A stretch of DNA of 64,000 nucleotides from Nitrospira tepida (GTDB taxonomy: Bacteria; Nitrospirota; Nitrospiria; Nitrospirales; Nitrospiraceae): positions 744,001 through 808,000 of the forward strand of contig NZ_OX365700.1 in the NCBI RefSeq assembly GCF_947241125.1, given 5' to 3'. The notes beneath the pieces were generated by a model. The model worked only from the letters and a program-made list of their open reading frames with translations, made no database searches and was not told the DNA's origin. Below are positions 7,228 through 14,995 of the stretch, one piece after another. Position numbers and translations under genes: made by a program. Position 1 is the first letter of the stretch. Each line of letters begins with the position of its first letter.

Positions 7228-8781
7228 TCAACGAGTGATGGTTGACGATTGACGGGTTCCCTGGGTTTGCGTGGAAGAGGCGGAGAGCAGCTCGTTGACC
7301 TTTTCCGTCAGGGCGGAGGGGAGAAACGGCTTCTGGAGAAAGGCGGCTTGGTCATCGACCCCGTTGGCCGACAGGGTTTCGCCGGCGTAACCCGAGATGT
7401 AGAGGACTTTGATGGCAGGGACCATGGCGCGGACTCCCTGGACCAGCACGGCGCCCTTCATGCGGGGCATCACGACATCGGCGATGAGCAGATCGCAATG
7501 GCCCCGGCGGAGCTGGAGCATCTTGAGCGCCTCGTTGCCGTCCCCCGCTTCAAGCACCTCAAACCCCTCATCGCGCAGGACCGCTCCCATGAGGTGGCGG
7601 ATGCCTTCATCATCTTCCACGATCAGGATCGTCCCACGGTAGATCGGCTTCGCGGCGTCGTCCGTCGGCTGGTCGGGTTCCGCGTCCTCCTTGACGATGC
7701 GCGGGAGCAGCACGGTGAAACGGGAACCTCGGCCAGGCTGGCTGGCCACGTCGATGTAGCCGCCGCTCTGTTTCACGATGCCGTAGACCGTCGCCAACCC
7801 CAGCCCGGTGCCCTTGCCGAATTCCTTGGTGCTGAAAAATGGTTCGAAGATATGGGCGAGGGTGTCCGCGTCGATCCCGCAACCCGTGTCCTCGACCACG
7901 AACTTGATATGCGGTCCGACCTTTGATCCGGGATGGCGGCGGACGAACTCCTCGTCCACGTCCATGTTGCCGGTCTCGATCGTCAGAATACCCCCGTCCG
8001 GCATTGCATCGCGCGCGTTCAACGCCAGATTGAGCATCACCTGCTCCACCTGGACCGGATCGCCGAGGAAGTGTCCCGCCTTGGGGTCCAGCACGATCAC
8101 GATCTGAATCTGCTCGCCGATCAGGCGGCGGAGAATGTCTTCCATCTCGCGAAGCAGGCTGTTGGGGTGGAGTTCGCGCTGTTCGAGGACCTGATGGCGG
8201 CTGAACGTCAAGAGCTTCTTCGTCAGCGCCGCGGCGCGCGTCCCCGCCTGGCTGATGAATTCCAGCTCGTGACGGCTGGGATGCGAGGCGAGCTGCTGGA
8301 TCAGCCGCTGCGCATGGCCGATCACGACCATCAGCAGGTTGTTGAAGTCATGCGCGATCCCTCCCGCCAGCCGTCCGATCGCCTCCATTTTTTGGGCCTG
8401 GCGCAGGCTGTGTTCGATCCGTTTGTGCTCGGAGACATCGGCAATGGTCTCGATGACGTGAACCCGCCCATCGGCCGTCCGGGCCTGGGACCAGTGGATG
8501 AGGAGGTATTGATTGTTGGGGAGCGCCACTTCGCTCGAAACGATGCCGCCGGTGGCCAGGGCCTCGGGCATGCGGCAAAAGGCGCAAGGCGAGGCGTTGC
8601 CTGCGATCTTCTCGTAACAGGGGTGGCAGGCGATGTCTCCGAACTTCCTGAGCCCCGTCTCGTTCTGAAACTGCACGCGATGCGTTTCCGGATCGATGAC
8701 CGAGACGATGACCGGCTGCGAATTGAGCAAGGTCTGCGGGTCGTACTGGGGAAGATTCGGCGGAGAGGACGAAGCGGCCAT
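7228..8781 (-). CDS. Hybrid sensor histidine kinase with receiver domain
   Basis: 517 residues and no transmembrane segment, so a cytoplasmic sensor. Residues 15-120 form a PAS-like domain with four cysteines (C52, C55, C66, C69; CHPC and CAFC), which could bind metal or sense redox state. The dimerisation helix carries the phosphoacceptor His in GGIAHDFNNLL. The ATPase domain has NLALNARDAMPDGG, VEDTGCGI and GTGLGLATVYGI. A C-terminal receiver (from about residue 385, ILIVEDDEG, phosphoacceptor Asp in IADVVMP, Lys in LQKPF) completes it. The ATG at 8781 has AAGGGG upstream. No separate response regulator is adjacent, although a sigma-54 activator lies about 1.5 kb away. Confidence 0.9.
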   Translation of the reverse strand: MAASSSPPNLPQYDPQTLLNSQPVIVSVIDPETHRVQFQNETGLRKFGDIACHPCYEKIAGNASPCAFCRMPEALATGGIVSSEVALPNNQYLLIHWSQARTADGRVHVIETIADVSEHKRIEHSLRQAQKMEAIGRLAGGIAHDFNNLLMVVIGHAQRLIQQLASHPSRHELEFISQAGTRAAALTKKLLTFSRHQVLEQRELHPNSLLREMEDILRRLIGEQIQIVIVLDPKAGHFLGDPVQVEQVMLNLALNARDAMPDGGILTIETGNMDVDEEFVRRHPGSKVGPHIKFVVEDTGCGIDADTLAHIFEPFFSTKEFGKGTGLGLATVYGIVKQSGGYIDVASQPGRGSRFTVLLPRIVKEDAEPDQPTDDAAKPIYRGTILIVEDDEGIRHLMGAVLRDEGFEVLEAGDGNEALKMLQLRRGHCDLLIADVVMPRMKGAVLVQGVRAMVPAIKVLYISGYAGETLSANGVDDQAAFLQKPFLPSALTEKVNELLSASSTQTQGTRQSSTITR

Positions 8782-8906
8782 AGTGGACCCCTTGCCGGCG
8801 AAGCGGCTCCTCTGGACTGCTCTTTTCCTTCTACACCATCGCGAAAGAGAGTCAAGCAGATGCGGCTTTGCGAGGCGGAGTCGGAGAGGCGGACGACGGA
8901 TGACGA

Positions 8907-10025
8907 CTAACTCAGCCCGTGCTGCGCTCGCCCGATGCGGCCGTCATAGCGAGTGGTGGACTTGAACAGCTCATACTGGCCGTCCTCGGCGTAGGCCGCC
9001 GTGCGAGCGCGGAGGGCCTGCATCTCGGCGGTTGTCATCGGCGTGAATCGCCGGACAATCTCGAGGTTCTGTTTCAGCACCGCGGCCGAATCGATCCCGC
9101 TCACCAATGAAGCGATCGGCAGGCTCAACACGTAGCGGAGCGCCTCTTCCACCGTGACGATGCCCTCGGTGATTGGAGCCGCATTGCCGCTCAGGCTCTT
9201 CATGCCGAGCGGCGCGATGCCGCGTTGGTTGAGCACCGGCAAGACCTCGCGCTCGAAGCTTCGATAGGTGCCGTCGAACACGTTCAGCGGCATCTGACAG
9301 GCGTCGAAGGGGAAGTCGTATTGCAACATTTTCAGGTGGATCTTGGGATCCTTGTGGCCGGTGAAGCCGATGAACCGGACCTTGCCCTGGCGTTTGGCCT
9401 CCAGCAACGCCTCGACCGCCCCGTTGGGCGCGAAATGGCGCTCCGGATCGTCCGGATAGACGACTTCATGGATCTGCCACAGGTCGAGATAATCCGTCCG
9501 CAAGCGGCGCAATGAATCCTCCAATTGCTGGAGGGCCACCTTCTTGTCTCGTCCGTGCGAACAGACCTTGGTCATCAGGAACGCCTGTGGCCTACGCCCC
9601 ATCAACGCGCGACCCATCAATTCCTCTGACCGGCCGCCGTTGTATTCCCAAGCATTGTCAAGAAACGTCACGCCCGCGTCGATGGCTTCGTGCAAGAGCT
9701 GAATCGCCTCGGCCTCGTCCTTGATTCGGCCCCAGTGAGCCCCGCCGAAACAGAGCGCCGAAACCTCCACGCCGGTCTTGCCCAATGCGCGTCTCGGGAC
9801 TTCTCCGGTTGAGGGCGGCACGGAGGCGACGGAGGTATCGGCCTCGGCAGCAACTCCCGCCTGTTCCTGCGCCAGGGCCCGCGCCCATTGGCTGGGACCG
9901 GTCAGGGCCAGGATCGATCCGGCCATGCCGATGGTTTTGAGCAGCTCCCGGCGGTCAAGACGACGGTTCCAGATCTGTTTCTGGGCATCGGGATGCATGG
10001 GGGGCCTCTTCTTGTTCCGGCTCAT
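8907..10025 (-). CDS. Tat-exported aldo/keto reductase
   Basis: 372 residues. A twin-arginine signal (DRRELLKTIGMAGSILALTG) precedes an aldo/keto reductase domain starting at PRRALGKTGVEVSALCFGG. The catalytic tetrad is visible: Asp and Tyr in FLDNAWEYNGG, Lys in LMTKVCSHG, His in LWQIHEV. The C-terminal part resembles the PA1127/YajO-type NADP reductases. The start at 10025 is preferred over 10082 because GAGGGA precedes it. Export of a folded NAD(P)-type reductase by the Tat route is unusual but recurs in this family; the substrate is unknown. It is transcribed away from the sigma-54 activator. Confidence 0.85.
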   Translation of the reverse strand: MSRNKKRPPMHPDAQKQIWNRRLDRRELLKTIGMAGSILALTGPSQWARALAQEQAGVAAEADTSVASVPPSTGEVPRRALGKTGVEVSALCFGGAHWGRIKDEAEAIQLLHEAIDAGVTFLDNAWEYNGGRSEELMGRALMGRRPQAFLMTKVCSHGRDKKVALQQLEDSLRRLRTDYLDLWQIHEVVYPDDPERHFAPNGAVEALLEAKRQGKVRFIGFTGHKDPKIHLKMLQYDFPFDACQMPLNVFDGTYRSFEREVLPVLNQRGIAPLGMKSLSGNAAPITEGIVTVEEALRYVLSLPIASLVSGIDSAAVLKQNLEIVRRFTPMTTAEMQALRARTAAYAEDGQYELFKSTTRYDGRIGRAQHGLS

Positions 10026-10239
10026 CGCGGTTCCCTCATCGGCCTGTTGCATCGAGTCAACGGCATGTTGAGCATCAATCAACCTTAGGCCGCCCGCCGG
10101 GCCGAGTCAACCGGGCCTGACGGCCTTTCAAGAGGGTGAGGGAGAGGGGCCGTTCCCTCGACCTGTCGCCCCCTTGCGCACCTCCTCGTACCTGTCCATA
10201 CTACTGTCGCGATTCGGTCCGTTCACCGGCATCGTGCCT

Positions 10240-12186
10240 ATGTCCAGTCCCGCCACAAATACTCCGCTCCACGGGTTGGAACCTGACTCGGCCTTGCGGG
10301 CGATTCTTGAAGGCACCGCCACCGAAACCGGCGAGCGGTTTTTCCAGTCGCTGGTCCAGAATCTGGCCCGCGCGCTGAACACCCACGGTGCCTGGGTGAC
10401 GGAATACTTTGCAGATACGCGCCGCCTGCGCGCCCTGGCCTTCTGGATGGACGGGCGATGGGTGCAGAATTATGAAGTGGACATCGCGGGGTCGCCCTGC
10501 GAGCGCGTGATCGACACCAAGCGATTGGTGCATTTCCCCGATCGGCTGCTGGAGCTCTATCCCAACGAGCCGGACGTGCTTGCCATCGGCGCGGTGAGCT
10601 ACATGGGAGTGCCGTTGGAGGACACGGACGGGACGATCCTCGGGCATCTGGCGGTCATCGATCGGCGTCCGCTTCCGGAAGAGCCGCGCATCCATGCCAT
10701 TTTCCAGATCTTCGCGGCGCGCGCCGCGGCGGAACTCCGGCGGCTCCGTTCGGAGGCTCAGGTCCGGGAACGCGAGGAGAAATTGTCCGGTCTGGTGAGG
10801 AGCGCGCTTGATGCCATCATCGAATTGGACGACGCCCTGACGGTGACGCGGTTGAACCCGGCGGCCGAGGACATCTTTTCGAATAGGGGACCGGATCTCA
10901 TCGGCCGGCACGTGTCCGCCTTACTGACGGTCGAGAGTTCGAAGACCCTCACCAAGCTCATCGACGAGCTGCGCACCATGCCGGAAGGCCGACGCTCGCT
11001 CTGGATCGCTGGCGGATTGACCGCCCGGCGCGGCGCCGGCGCGGAGTTTCCCGCCGAAGCGACCCTGTCGCAGTTCGAATTGCGGCGCCGGACCTTTTAC
11101 ACGCTGATCCTGCGCGATGTGAACGAGCGCCTCGAAGCCGAGCGGAAGATCCGATCGCTCACGGCCGAAACCGAGCTGTTGCGCCAGGAATTGCAGGCGC
11201 TGCAGCAGTACGACGCGATCATCGGGGAGAGCGCGCCGCTTCGGCATGTGCTCCGGGATGTCGCGCAGGTGGCCGAAACGGATGCGACCGTGCTGATCAT
11301 GGGCGAGACGGGGACCGGGAAGGAACTGATCGCCCGCGCGATCCACGGCGCCAGCCGGCGCCGCGAGCGGCCCTTGGTCACGGTGAACTGCGCGGCGATC
11401 CCCTCGTCGCTGATCGAGAGCGAATTCTTCGGGCATGAGCCGGGCGCGTTCACCGGCGCGACCAAGCGGCGGGAGGGGCGGTTCGCCCTGGCGGACAAGG
11501 GAACGATCTTCCTCGACGAGATCGGCGAATTGCCGTTGGATCTCCAGGGGAAGCTGCTGCGTGTCCTGCAGGAAGGGGAGTTCGAGCCGGTCGGCAGTTC
11601 GTACACCAAAAAGATCGATGTGCGGGTGCTGGCCGCGACGAACCGAGACCTGGCGAAGGCTGTACGCGAGGGCAAGTTTCGGGAGGACCTGTTTTACCGC
11701 TTGAACGTGTTCCCGATCCCACTGCCGCCGCTCCGCGAACGTGGCGACGATGTGATCAGAATCGCCCAGGCCTTCGCGCAGCGTTTTGCCCAACGGATGG
11801 GAAAGACGATCGCGCCGCTGACCCCCGAGTGCATCCGCCGGTTGAAGGCTTACAGTTGGCCCGGCAACGTGCGCGAACTCCAAAACGTGATAGAGAGGGC
11901 CGTGATCACGGCCCGGGACGGGCGGCTGAACTTGGACCGGGCGTTGCCGGAAGTCGCGCCCTCCCCTGTTGACGAACCGATATCCTGCAGGGATGGAAGC
12001 AGGCCTCCCATACGGACCATGAAAGAGCTGGAGGCGATGGAGCGGGAGAATATTCTCCGCGCGCTCGAGACCGCCGATTGGAAGGTCTCGGGCGACAAGG
12101 GGGCTGCCAGGCTCCTCGGGATGAATCCATCGACCTTGGCTTCCCGCATGAAAGCGTTGGGTATCTCCCGCCGTTCCCGTTCATAA
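10240..12186 (+). CDS. Sigma-54-dependent transcriptional activator with GAF and PAS sensors
   Basis: 648 residues from the ATG at 10240 (a TTG at 10174 is possible). Domains in order: GAF-like sensor (about 30-180), PAS (about 190-300), coiled coil (ETELLRQELQALQQYD), AAA+ domain with Walker A GETGTGKELIARAIH, the sigma-54 contact loop GAFTGA, Walker B IFLDEIGELP, and R-finger region, then a Fis-type HTH (WKVSGDKGAARLLGMNPSTL). It activates RNA polymerase with sigma-54 in response to a cytoplasmic signal. The genes downstream (from 12805) run in the same direction, but I could not find a correctly spaced -24/-12 promoter before them. Confidence 0.9.
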   Translation: MSSPATNTPLHGLEPDSALRAILEGTATETGERFFQSLVQNLARALNTHGAWVTEYFADTRRLRALAFWMDGRWVQNYEVDIAGSPCERVIDTKRLVHFPDRLLELYPNEPDVLAIGAVSYMGVPLEDTDGTILGHLAVIDRRPLPEEPRIHAIFQIFAARAAAELRRLRSEAQVREREEKLSGLVRSALDAIIELDDALTVTRLNPAAEDIFSNRGPDLIGRHVSALLTVESSKTLTKLIDELRTMPEGRRSLWIAGGLTARRGAGAEFPAEATLSQFELRRRTFYTLILRDVNERLEAERKIRSLTAETELLRQELQALQQYDAIIGESAPLRHVLRDVAQVAETDATVLIMGETGTGKELIARAIHGASRRRERPLVTVNCAAIPSSLIESEFFGHEPGAFTGATKRREGRFALADKGTIFLDEIGELPLDLQGKLLRVLQEGEFEPVGSSYTKKIDVRVLAATNRDLAKAVREGKFREDLFYRLNVFPIPLPPLRERGDDVIRIAQAFAQRFAQRMGKTIAPLTPECIRRLKAYSWPGNVRELQNVIERAVITARDGRLNLDRALPEVAPSPVDEPISCRDGSRPPIRTMKELEAMERENILRALETADWKVSGDKGAARLLGMNPSTLASRMKALGISRRSRS

Positions 12187-12242
12187 AGATCGGCCGCAGA
12201 CTTTTCCCTCCTATCATGATGTGCCCCGCCTTGTCGAACGGT

Positions 12243-12461
12243 TCACGACTCGGACGATTTCGAGTCGGCGACGTCCTGCGTCGATTCGTGTGGACTGACC
12301 CCGGCTGCATCCTGCGGATCCTTGGGGCGAGTCCTCGCGCGATCCCGGTTTTGGTCGGAAGCTGGGAACCCTCGTAGAAGCTGCTCCAGTTCTTTCCGCA
12401 ATTCCTGCAACAATCGGAGCAGTTCGTCCGGCTGACGAGGCATCCCCTTCGGCTCCGACAT
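12243..12461 (-). CDS. Small coiled-coil protein, paralogue of 5997-6230
   Basis: 72 residues with the helix LLRLLQELRKELEQLLRGFP (residues 15-34) followed by a polar tail rich in D, R, S and P. The core matches the 5997-6230 product at the leucines and at the shared PAS that follows. AGGAAGAG precedes the ATG. It is convergent with the sigma-54 activator (56 bases between stops). Function unknown; the short leucine helix suggests self-association or binding to a partner. Confidence 0.6.
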   Translation of the reverse strand: MSEPKGMPRQPDELLRLLQELRKELEQLLRGFPASDQNRDRARTRPKDPQDAAGVSPHESTQDVADSKSSES

Positions 12462-12804
12462 CTTCTCTTCCTTTCGTCAAGTCGTCGGTTGTCCTACAAG
12501 AGATTCTACGAGACCACGACATCCCCTCCCACTCGGAAGATCCCTGGTGCGACCTTCCGGGGGATGCCCCTTTGATCAGCCAGCCGAACCCCTTTGTCAC
12601 CGGCTCATGAAGATTCACTCACGAATCTTCGCGAAGTACCTCGCGAGATCTCAGGAATTGCGAAATCTCACGTGCCAGATGGTCCTGGTGTCAAATTCAT
12701 AACTTATTGATTCAGAATAAAAAATGTCCAGAACGCTCACTGGCATCGTTCATGCTCAAGTCCGAGCCGTCGATAGGGTCTGGCAGAGAGATCAGGAGGA
12801 ATCC
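12462..12804. other. Noncoding region with inverted repeats, 343 bp
   Basis: This region separates the small coiled-coil gene from the membrane-protein gene at 12805. Its second half is AT-rich (12690-12723) and carries a cluster of inverted repeats at 12609-12647, listed separately. It should hold divergent promoters. I see no credible gene; the frame starting at 12724 is the same frame as the 12805 gene, with a better ribosome site at the later ATG. Confidence 0.45.
12609..12647. promoter_or_regulatory. Cluster of inverted repeats upstream of the OsmC/MddA gene run
   Basis: GAAGATTC (12609-12616) and GAATCTTC (12623-12630) are exact inverted arms separated by six bases. The right arm runs into two further 8-bp palindromes, TTCGCGAA (12628-12635) and CTCGCGAG (12640-12647). 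The density of symmetry just upstream of the plus-strand gene run suggests an operator region or an mRNA hairpin. No bound regulator can be named. Confidence 0.4.
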
Positions 12805-13236
12805 ATGAAGAAGGTTCACGACCTTGGATGGCGGTACTGGCTGGCGACGGTTTTTCTGCTAGCCGGTTGGTTGTCGGGCTGGACCCCTGGCATTTGGCTG
12901 GCCATTGCCCTCTGCATCGTCCAGATCGCTCACTTCGCGAAGCGCACCGGCAGCCTCACGAGCTTCTTGGTACAGGTGCGAATGGCGTATCTCGTCCTGT
13001 TGATCGCCGGGCTCTGGCCGCCGCTCATCTGGATTCATGTCCTCCAGTTGGTCGGCACCACGGCCCGAGTGGTCTTCAATTACTGCCTCTTGGCCAGGAC
13101 CCTGTCCCTGGCTCCGTGGAACCGCTTCGAACCCTGGTCACTGGACCTGTTGCGCCGAACCTATTTCTCGTTTCCCGCCGGAGTCTCGCCCTGCGCCGGG
13201 GCAGGAGATCCGGCGTTGAGGAGTTGGCTCGCATGA
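12805..13236 (+). CDS. Small integral membrane protein, first gene of sulfur-related run
   Basis: 143 residues with three or four hydrophobic helices (YWLATVFLLAGWLSGW, GIWLAIALCIVQIAHFA, MAYLVLLIAGLWPPLIWIH). The ATG at 12805 follows a textbook AGGAGGA; the frame extends to 12724 but that part overlaps promoter-like DNA. The C-terminus (ARTLSLAPWNRFEPWSLDLL) is probably cytoplasmic. I do not recognise a named family. Its position ahead of OsmC and MddA genes suggests a role in the same process. Confidence 0.7.
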   Translation: MKKVHDLGWRYWLATVFLLAGWLSGWTPGIWLAIALCIVQIAHFAKRTGSLTSFLVQVRMAYLVLLIAGLWPPLIWIHVLQLVGTTARVVFNYCLLARTLSLAPWNRFEPWSLDLLRRTYFSFPAGVSPCAGAGDPALRSWLA

Positions 13237-13322
13237 ACTGGGAAGCCCTCTGTCGATCGGCGGACCAATGGTTGTTTCGCCGGATGATGATCAACCAACA
13301 GACGCACAAAGGAGAATCCATC

Positions 13323-13898
13323 ATGTCACAAAGCATCGTCAGTCAAACGGTGAACGGAGTGGATGTGGCCCGGCTGGGCCAGACGGTCGAGGCGGTGCGG
13401 CAACAGCCGAGTCTGGCCACCTTTCAATTCCGCGCGGCTAACCGATGGATCGAGGGCGGCCACAATCGCTCGACGATTCAAGGTTTCTATGGGGCAGGTG
13501 AGGAGGACAGGACGCGTGCCACGGCGTTTGTTCTCGATGCGGACGAACCCCCGGTGTTGCTCGGGAAGGATCAAGGGGCGAATCCCGTGGAGTTCGTCCT
13601 GCATGCCCTGGCCGCCTGTTTGACCACCTCGATGGTCTATCACGCGGCGGCCCGCGGCATCAGGATCGATTCGGTGGAGTCGCGCCTGGAGGGCGACCTT
13701 GACCTGAGAGGATTTCTGGGGACCTCCGACAAGGTTCGGCCAGGCTATAAAAACATTCGGGTGCACTTTCAGGTTGCATCCGATGCACCGGCCGAGGAGT
13801 TGCAGCAGTTGACGACCTATTCGCCGGTCTTTGACATCGTGTCGAATCCCGTTCCCGTGTCGGTCTCAATTGAGGTGCAGCGGTCCAAGGCCGGATGA
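13323..13898 (+). CDS. OsmC family protein
   Basis: 191 residues. The OsmC fold is visible with the helix NPVEFVLHALAACLTTSMVYHAAARG, in which AACLTT carries the first redox Cys of this family; the second conserved Cys usual in peroxidatic OsmC/Ohr (in a VCPY-like motif) is not present, the equivalent stretch reading YSPVFDIVSNPV. So a peroxidase role is doubtful and a persulfide or acyl-thiol type role is possible. The start at 13323 has AAAGGAG upstream; the frame is open further but overlaps the previous gene. It lies 57 bases before the MddA gene. Confidence 0.85.
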   Translation: MSQSIVSQTVNGVDVARLGQTVEAVRQQPSLATFQFRAANRWIEGGHNRSTIQGFYGAGEEDRTRATAFVLDADEPPVLLGKDQGANPVEFVLHALAACLTTSMVYHAAARGIRIDSVESRLEGDLDLRGFLGTSDKVRPGYKNIRVHFQVASDAPAEELQQLTTYSPVFDIVSNPVPVSVSIEVQRSKAG

Positions 13899-13955
13899 AC
13901 CACGGATTCCGACAACATTCACACACATGCAACCAAACGGAAAGGAGGCCTTGTC

Positions 13956-14726
13956 ATGAACCGGATACTCGCCTTCAGCTATGGAACCCTGTGCTACGTC
14001 ATTTTCTTGGCCACGTTTCTCTATGCGATCGCCTTCATCGGCAACATCGGGGTGGCACAAACGATCGACGGGGAGCCTCAACGGCCGCTCGGCCAAGCGC
14101 TTGCCATCAATCTGTTGTTGCTGGGCCTGTTTGCGGTACAGCACAGCGTCATGGCCAGACCGGCCTTCAAACGCTGGTGGACGAGATTCATACCGAAGCC
14201 GGTCGAGCGGAGCACCTATGTGTTGTTCTCAAGCGCGGCGCTGCTCCTGTTGTTTCATGCCTGGCAGCCGATGGGCGTGGTGCTGTGGGATGTGCAGCAT
14301 CCGATCGGCCGTGGAGTCCTGCACGGCCTCTTCGCCGGGGGCTGGCTCCTGGTCTTAATCGCGACGTTCCTGATCAACCACTTCGACCTGTTCGGGCTGC
14401 GGCAGGTGTGGCTGTATCTCCGGGGCCGGGACTATGTGCCGCTGGCGTTCAAGACTCCCGGACTCTACAGGCATGTCCGGCATCCGCTCTATGTCGGGTG
14501 GTTGTTCACGTTCTGGGCCACGCCGACCATGACGATCGCTCACCTGGTCTTTGCGCTGGCGACCACGGCCTATATTTTGATTGCGATTCGGTTTGAGGAG
14601 CAAGACCTGGTGACCATGCACGGCCGAGCCTATGCCGACTATCGTCAACAGGTGCCGATGTTGGTGCCGAGCTTCGGCCGTTCGGCGACAGCGGAGATGC
14701 GGACCCGGACGGCGTCGGCTGCCTAA
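13956..14726 (+). CDS. mddA: Methanethiol S-methyltransferase, MddA type
   Basis: 256 residues, five or six membrane helices. The C-terminal half has the isoprenylcysteine methyltransferase-like SAM motif (LYRHVRHPLYVGWL, then RFEEQDLVTMHGRAYADYR). The N-terminal YGTLCYVIFLATFLYAIAF, the AVQHSVMARPAFK and ERSTYVL motifs and NHFDLFGLRQVWLYLRG match what I know of MddA, the inner-membrane enzyme that methylates methanethiol with SAM to give dimethyl sulfide. NnrU/ICMT-like proteins are the alternative, but the HSVMARPAFK and FDLFGLRQV motifs favour MddA. AAAGGAGG precedes the ATG. Its neighbours (OsmC, sulfite-oxidase-type enzyme) fit sulfur handling. Confidence 0.82.
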   Translation: MNRILAFSYGTLCYVIFLATFLYAIAFIGNIGVAQTIDGEPQRPLGQALAINLLLLGLFAVQHSVMARPAFKRWWTRFIPKPVERSTYVLFSSAALLLLFHAWQPMGVVLWDVQHPIGRGVLHGLFAGGWLLVLIATFLINHFDLFGLRQVWLYLRGRDYVPLAFKTPGLYRHVRHPLYVGWLFTFWATPTMTIAHLVFALATTAYILIAIRFEEQDLVTMHGRAYADYRQQVPMLVPSFGRSATAEMRTRTASAA

Positions 14727-14737
14727 TGGAACGGGGA

Positions 14738-14759
14738 GGGGCACGACTGGCCGTGCCCC
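14738..14759 (+). terminator. GC-rich hairpin between mddA and the 49-aa gene
   Basis: GGGGCACG (14738-14745) pairs exactly with CGTGCCCC (14752-14759) around a six-base loop, 12 bases after the mddA stop. No T-run follows, so it is not a classical intrinsic terminator; it may be an mRNA stabiliser, an attenuator or a rho-assisted pause. Confidence 0.4.
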
Positions 14760-14787
14760 CTTGCCCCATAACAATGGAGACACGACC

Positions 14788-14937
14788 ATGCGGAACTCCC
14801 TGAGCCTCAATCACGCACACACAGGACAAGGGAGCCATTGGATGAAACGTGCCGGCTACGCGGGATTTGGTTTCTTCCTCGTGAAGGGGCTGCTTTGGCT
14901 CCTCGCGCCGGCGCTGCTCTATTGGATTCGACCATAG
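14788..14937 (+). CDS. 49-aa single-span membrane peptide
   Basis: The product is a basic, His-containing N-terminus (SLNHAHTGQGSHWMKR) followed by one hydrophobic helix (FGFFLVKGLLWLLAPALLYW) and ends IRP. GGAG lies before the ATG. Peptides of this shape (short polar head, KRAGYAGFxFFLVKGLLWL helix) are frequent in high-GC bacteria beside membrane genes. It lies between mddA and the sulfite-oxidase gene, both on the same strand. Function unknown. Confidence 0.6.
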   Translation: MRNSLSLNHAHTGQGSHWMKRAGYAGFGFFLVKGLLWLLAPALLYWIRP

Positions 14938-14995
14938 AACGAAGCGAAGACCGCCATATTCGGTTGGAGAGTATGGACCAAAGGAGGGATCACAG

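Noticed and set aside
12660-12690. Sigma-54 promoter before the MddA gene run
   Set aside because: On the minus strand TGGCACG is present but the GC of the -12 element is about three bases too far away, and it points away from the genes.
12828-13322. N-terminal extension of the OsmC protein
   Set aside because: The extension overlaps the membrane-protein gene; the ATG at 13323 has its own AAAGGAG site and is the family start.
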